From NCBI GenBank assembly GCA_949752795.1, contig OX457060.1, positions 3,091,454 to 3,155,453 of the forward strand: a stretch of 64,000 nt of DNA, written 5' to 3'. The DNA comes from Hyperoodon ampullatus (taxonomy: Eukaryota > Chordata > Mammalia > Artiodactyla > Ziphiidae). Shown piece after piece: positions 59,060 through 64,000 of the stretch. The stretch's first letter is position 1; every line of letters begins with the position of its first letter. The translations under genes were made by a program, and so were the position numbers. The notes beneath the pieces were generated by a model. It was not told the DNA's origin, made no database searches, and saw only the letters and a list, made by a program, of their open reading frames with translations.

Positions 59060-59700
59060 CATGTCACCTAGTGCAGTAGACAGGGTTCCAAGATATCCCG
59101 TAAGGTTTCCCACCCGACCCCAGCCCTCATTGTACACACCCTGCATAGTCTCTGGGACAGTGAGTATGATGGGTTTTACTCCCATAATGCTGTATTGTAT
59201 ATGTTATATGGTTGACCTTAAAATAGGGAGATTAACCAGGTAGTCCTAACCTGATTACAAGAGCCCTTTAAAAGCAGAGTTTTCTTCAGCTGGCCAGAAA
59301 ACAGGAAGTCAGAGAGATTAAAGCATGAGAGGATTCAACCCAAGGAGGTTCTCCATTGCTGAGATGGAGGGCGGGGGGCAGGGGGTTGCCCAGGGCAAGG
59401 ACTGAGGAGCAGCTCTAGTTGCTAAGAGCAGTCTCCAGCTGACAGTCAACATGGAAATAGGGACTCTAGTCCTACAACCTCAAGGAATTGAATTCTGCCT
59501 GTGAGGATCAGCTCGGAAGTGGATTTTTCCATAGAGCCTCCAGACAAGAACTCAGTCCAGCCAACAACTTTCAGCCTTGTGATACACTGAGCAGATGGAG
59601 TTCTGAACTACAAAATTGTGAGCTAACTTTATGCCATGAGATTTGGAGTAATTTGTTACACAGCAGCAAAAAACCGAACATACCTTATACTATAATTGCC
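59060..59700 (+). mobile_element. MaLR-like (MLT1-type) LTR
   Basis: 'gattaaccaggtagtcctaa', 'ttaaaagcagagttttcttc' and the end 'ggagtaatttgttacacagc' match MLT1-type LTRs of the ERVL-MaLR group. No coding sequence. ORFs within are chance. Confidence 0.65.
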
Positions 59701-59754
59701 TGCTTATATAGCAGCTCCCCCACTGACTGAGCTCCTTAAAGTAGAAACTGCCTT

Positions 59755-59860
59755 ATTGGTTCATTTCTGCATCACCAGCACCTGTCTGGGGCATGCCCAG
59801 AAGAGGTGCTTAGTAAATGTTTGCTAGAGGATGGATGGGTGGATGGATGGATAGATAGAT
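59755..59860 (+). repeat. L2 3' end followed by GGAT/GATA repeats
   Basis: 'aggtgcttagtaaatgtttg' is L2 3' end text and runs into GGAT then GATA units at 59829-59860. Confidence 0.65.
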
Positions 59861-60329
59861 CTTAAGGCTTTAGATTTAGGAAAAAGAAATACACGGTAAT
59901 AAAAGGGATAGAATATGCAAATAAACAATGAAATTGTGGTGGGAAAGAATGAGTTTTTGTCTCTTCATTGATTTTTGCAGCATGAACACCTCTTCATCTG
60001 CTAGGTGTTTGTCCTCCATTTATCTCTTGCAGCTCACCACCTCATAGCACCAGGAGCTAAGGATATGTGCCTGATACAGACGTCTATTACTGTTCTATCA
60101 AATGCCCCTTCTCTTTGAGGTAATGCTGCTTTGTGTGTAATGCTGGTGGAGTATAGTGCCCAGCCTCTCACTTCAGAAGTGCACAGGGGGTAGATTCTGC
60201 CTGGCTCGACTCCCTGAAAGTTCAGACAGTTGGACTCTCCCATCCAGACGCTGGGAAGTGGTATCATGACCCTGGGACAAGTCAGGTTTATTCCTGACAG
60301 CCACAGGGGTGTCTAATTCCTGGTGTCTA

Positions 60330-60535
60330 ATGGCAGGTCAAGTGATATCCTGGAGGAGAAAAGACTGTGCCCTGTTTTAGCAGGGTTCTTGACTCAAACA
60401 CTTGATTGCTGCACATATTGCAAGTTGGTTCTCTAGCCTCCCATTGAATCTCTGAGCCTCCAATAAATTATTTTTCTGCTTAAAATACCCAGAGTTGGTT
60501 TCTGTTGTTCACAACCAAGAACCCTGACTGATACA
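60330..60535 (+). mobile_element. LTR-like 3' end (MaLR-type)
   Basis: 'ctccaataaattatttttct' carries AATAAA, followed by 'gtttctgttgttcacaacca' and 'agaaccctgactgatac', a common LTR ending. An antisense sequence beginning 'accagtcaaggttcttagtt' follows at 60621. Confidence 0.5.
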
Positions 60536-61840
60536 AATTCTGATCATGCTGAACTGCCAGCTGAATGCTTTTCCTGATTCTAAAAGTCTCGAAGACCTAT
60601 AAGCTTACTCTAACCTGTTGTACCAGTCAAGGTTCTTAGTTGTGAACCAAAGAACCCTCCCTAGCTGATTTAAGTGGAAAAGAAATTTATGAAAGAGTAC
60701 TGCTAGATCTCAGCATCTCTGGGAAGTCCTGAAGCCAGGAACAATAGTCAAATCATGCCACCCTCCAGATTGCTCCCACAGGGTCTCCACCAGCACACCC
60801 ACGCCACCCCAGCGCAGAAACCACATGTCCCAGCGGCAACACTTCATACCATGTATTTCCACCAGGCTCTGCCATAGCCACCTCTGGATGCTAAATGGCT
60901 CTGCTTTTTCCCTGGCCACAGTGGACTCCTTTGGACACCTGCTTTCTAGCATCCCTGGCTTCTTAACTGAATCCTGACACAGGTTCATCTACTTGGAAGG
61001 ACCTTAAGCCTACACTCTGCTCAAGAGAAACTGGGAAAGCCCATTTCTGGCTTCTTTCTTGGGGAGACACAGACTCAGAGGTGAGAAATTCTCCAAATAT
61101 AGGAAAGGTGTCCAAGAGTGCTGGGTGCCCAGATATCAAGATATCAAGTGGCTTGACAGATATCCTATTGACTACAAGTAGCTTGACTACATCTGTTACT
61201 GTGTTAGAAACACCTTGCATCCAAGAAATCCTTCCTAGAGGCTAACAAAACTCCCACTTGCTGCAAAGCCCTAAGTTAGCCAGAGTCCTCTGTATGCTGT
61301 CTTCAGTGGAATTCTACAAGAGCTTGCCACCACCTTCCAAATGTTTGAACACTGACCTTGAGTCCCCCTGCAATTTCCTCTTATGCTGGTTAAGAAGCAA
61401 CAATTGTTTTCTCCTTTCCTCTTCCTTATGACTCCTTGGAGCTTTAGTTGCTTCTAAAGCCATCCTCTCGAATATTCAGACCTCTCTCCAATGCTCTAAA
61501 AGTTTCATTCCTTGTATTGTTCTCCCCTAGATTACATAACTGTTCTCATTTTCCCTCTTCTTGCTGTCTCCCCAGTTCAGACCCTTAGCTACCTGCTCCA
61601 GTGAACAGCATCCCACGTTCCCCAGGCTCATCCAACACTGTGAGACATGCTGTCCTGTGTTCAAATCACAAAGGAATTTTGCAGTGAATGGGGGGTCCAG
61701 AGCTAAAAGCTCAGCAGCCCACCCACCCCTTTGTCACCACATAGCCATAGTCCATGCCCAGCTCAGAAGTCACTGGCATAATTAGGACTCAAAGAAGATG
61801 CAAGTGAGCACACTACTGCTGTGGAACTGAATCCTCCCCC
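60536..61840. other. Unassigned DNA with antisense LTR-like text at the start
   Basis: 60621-60700 mirrors LTR end wording in antisense. The remainder is unassigned. Confidence 0.4.
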
Positions 61841-61849
61841 AAAGACTTA

Positions 61850-61990
61850 TGCTAGCTGTGTGACCTCAGGCAAGACACTTTACCTCTCTGACCTTCAAAT
61901 TCCTCATCTGAAATGTTAAGGCAATAATAGTATTTGCCTCATAGAATTATTGAGAGGGTTAAGTGGGGTGACACATCTAAAGTACATACC
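61850..61990 (+). repeat. MIR SINE
   Basis: 'tgtgtgacctcaggcaagac', 'ctttacctctctgaccttca' and 'tgcctcatagaattattgag' are sense MIR text. Confidence 0.85.
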
Positions 61991-62214
61991 GTAAGTTTCG
62001 ATATATACCACCTCATAGACATGATGTAGACAACCAGAGTGATCAATGTGTAAAAACACTGTGAACTGGAAAAATCCCATATAATTTCAGAGTGTTATTG
62101 ACATCATAGTCACTAATATTATTTTCACAAACTAAGTTAAAAAATGTGGGTATAGCCTTGATAAAATGCACTTCCTGGGAGGATGCTAGTGAGTTTCCAT
62201 AAATCACCAAAGAA

Positions 62215-62350
62215 GGAAGAGTATGATAGATAATTTTATGTGTCAACTTGACTGGCCTAAGGGATGCCCAGATAACTGGTAAAACATTACTTCTGGGTGT
62301 GTCTGTGAAAGTGTTTCTGGAAGAGATTAGCATTTGATTCAGTAGACTGA
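62215..62350 (+). repeat. Ancient repeat, same family as 46130-46318
   Basis: 'tttatgtgtcaacttgactg', 'gggtgtgtctgtgaaagtgt' and 'agtagactgagtaaagaaga' mirror the antisense copy at 46130-46318. Confidence 0.6.
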
Positions 62351-62454
62351 GTAAAGAAGATTTGCCCTCACCAATGTGGGCACCGGGAAGGTACCTGCCT
62401 TCATGGATTTCATAATATTCTGAGCCTCCTCATCATGGTACTTCCATCTCACTA

Positions 62455-62535
62455 GCTGTGAGCTCTTTGAGGGCAAAATTAGGTCCTGTTGCATCCCCAA
62501 CATGTAACAGAGGGCCTGGCAAAAACTACTGACTG
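62455..62535 (+). repeat. L2-like fragment
   Basis: 'gtgagctctttgagggcaaa' and 'aacagagggcctggcaaaaa' fit diverged L2 text. Confidence 0.5.
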
Positions 62536-64000
62536 CTTTATGGAGAACACCTCAAGTCCAATCTATCTGCCTTAATACATTCGCAAGCCAGACTTGGAAT
62601 AAGGCCCTTTAAGCCAAGGCTATTCCTCCTGAGATCTAGGACCCCCACTGTCCTCATAATTCCTGTAAATCCAAAGACAAACTCATGGAGTACATCAGTA
62701 GGAAGGTGAGAAGACCAGAAGCCCTCTTCTCTGGTTAGTCCAGGAGCCTAAAGCTCAGTTGCAGAATTCTGAAGTTCTAAATAGAGAATGGATAGGAAAG
62801 TGAGGCAACCTGTGTGAAGAGGGGCCGGGCCACTTATCATGGAGCTACCTTTGCATAGCTGGCATTCAGTTTCTAATGGAATCACATGTTTCAGATCAAT
62901 TTATGTAAACAAAATCTTATTTTAAAATTGCTTTTGTTAATACTTAATATAAGATCAGTAGTGCCTCTCAAAGAATATATATGTATACATAAATGATGCC
63001 TACTGAGGGATGGAAGAGGTCTGGGAAGCCCCTGGGGACAAAGGGAAGGCTATGCCCCTGTGTCCCCACTACAGAACTGCCACTTCTGAGGACACCCAAC
63101 CTGTTCTCAAGTCCTTCTCTCCCACTTGCTGCCTTTTACTTGAGTCACAAAGAATTTTCCAGCTCCACCGTGGAAGCCCATGGCTTTCACTAAGACCTCA
63201 CAGCAAGGTCCAAACAAAGGAAAACTGAAGCAGAAAGAAAACATCACATTCGAACGTGGATCTTTCTGTGAGCCCTACTGTCTGCAGCACCAGTTCAGGA
63301 AGCTGCTATGGATTGATTTTTCCATGGGAAAGAGAACTAAGGAAATAAAAACCTTGTGGTGGAGGCAGGCCAGACGGAGGTTCATATCTCATCTCTCTGT
63401 GTTATCTTTTTCCACAGTTCAAAAACCAATTAGTGATGAATTTCTCTGGAAACTTCTTAAACAATGTTATTTCATTAAAGATCGGTGCCAGTGCCATCAG
63501 ATTTGCTTTCCAGGTGTGAATTAGAAAATTAGCCTCGTCCTTTTAATAATTTCCTCCTTGGTAACATTGCATCAGTCTACACAGTGTCTAGTACCAGCAG
63601 AGCTGGAGCCAGTGGGAAGCATATAATGCCTTTTTCCCTTCCAGTAATAGAAATAAAAGTAGGCAGGATGGAATATGTGGGCACTTCCTAGGACAGGAGC
63701 AGGAAATAAAATAGGGGAAGGCCCTAGAGAGACCAGGAGGAAGAGCCTCAGAAGACAGAACTTCATGGCTCCTGGGAATAACCTGCCAGCACGTAGCAAA
63801 GGAAAGGAGAGGAAGGTCATTAGGGAGATGGCAGTACTTGCAGAGGCCAAAAGACGGGCTTGGGGACAGCCCGATGCCCCAGTCAAGTGCTGCCTCAGCG
63901 AGGCCAGTTGGGGCACTTTCTCACGCTGTGTAGCTCCTGACCCCAGACCTCTCCATCTTGATGGGCAGCGTGTGCCGCAGGTGATAGGCTGGAGAGGCGT
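62536..64000. other. Unassigned DNA
   Basis: No gene or young repeat recognised to the window end. ORFs of 114 codons at 63180-63524 (+) and 63572-63916 (-) show no domain. Confidence 0.45.

Noticed and set aside
1..64000. CRISPR arrays, phage genes, operons, riboswitches or toxin systems
   Set aside because: All repeats are eukaryotic interspersed or simple repeats. No bacterial gene, promoter or ribosome-binding pattern exists in the window.

Overview
The window is vertebrate nuclear DNA, almost certainly from a cetacean. At least fifteen copies of tRNA-derived CHR-type SINEs lie on both strands. Most are the short form that ends soon after the 'gtgagaggcccgtgtac' block, which fits the cetacean-deletion subfamilies of CHR-2. 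They sit among cetartiodactyl-type L1 3' ends, ancient MIR, L2 and MER5-like repeats, and LTRs. Nothing points to bacteria or phage. I found no operons, CRISPR array, rRNA gene or free-standing tRNA gene, and no believable host protein-coding exon. The only recognisable coding sequence is broken transposon ORFs. The window reads as intergenic or deep intronic DNA, so it is best understood as layers of transposon insertions.

Layout. (1) 0.9-7.0 kb: old L1/HAL1-like sequence broken up by a twin-primed (5'-inverted) L1, a young L1 3' end, two CHR SINEs and an LTR-like segment. (2) 7.29-9.84 kb: a nearly full-length hAT DNA transposon with intact ends and a degraded transposase. A 264-bp deletion derivative of the same family is at 27.58-27.84 kb. 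(3) 9.9-25 kb: mostly single-copy-looking DNA with MIR and MER5 relics, an antisense L1-like stretch carrying a long T run and a CTTT tract, and scattered SINEs. (4) 25.06-25.67 kb: a solo LTR with a 4-bp target duplication. (5) 30-36 kb: SINEs, a TA-flanked Tc1/mariner-pogo-type element with a 43-codon ORF tail (32.45-32.93 kb), and a second LTR-like block inside a CT microsatellite (35.59-36.11 kb). (6) 36-49 kb: antisense old L1, SINEs, a hAT-like relic, a MaLR-like LTR and a (TG)n tract. (7) 49.26-56.44 kb: a head-to-head old L1 pair. A younger two-ORF L1 is inserted in its sense arm, and a CHR SINE is inserted in ORF1 of that L1. (8) 56.4-64 kb: mainly unique DNA, including a relatively GC-rich stretch around 57.0-57.6 kb with a perfect 14-bp palindrome, plus MIR, MER5A, L2 and MaLR relics.

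There is no gene system here. The most informative signals are how elements inserted: twin priming, SINE 3' transduction, nested insertions that give a relative order, and autonomous/deletion-derivative DNA transposon pairs. I saw no sign of a new biological system. Repeat family names come from recognition by eye and should be confirmed with a repeat library.
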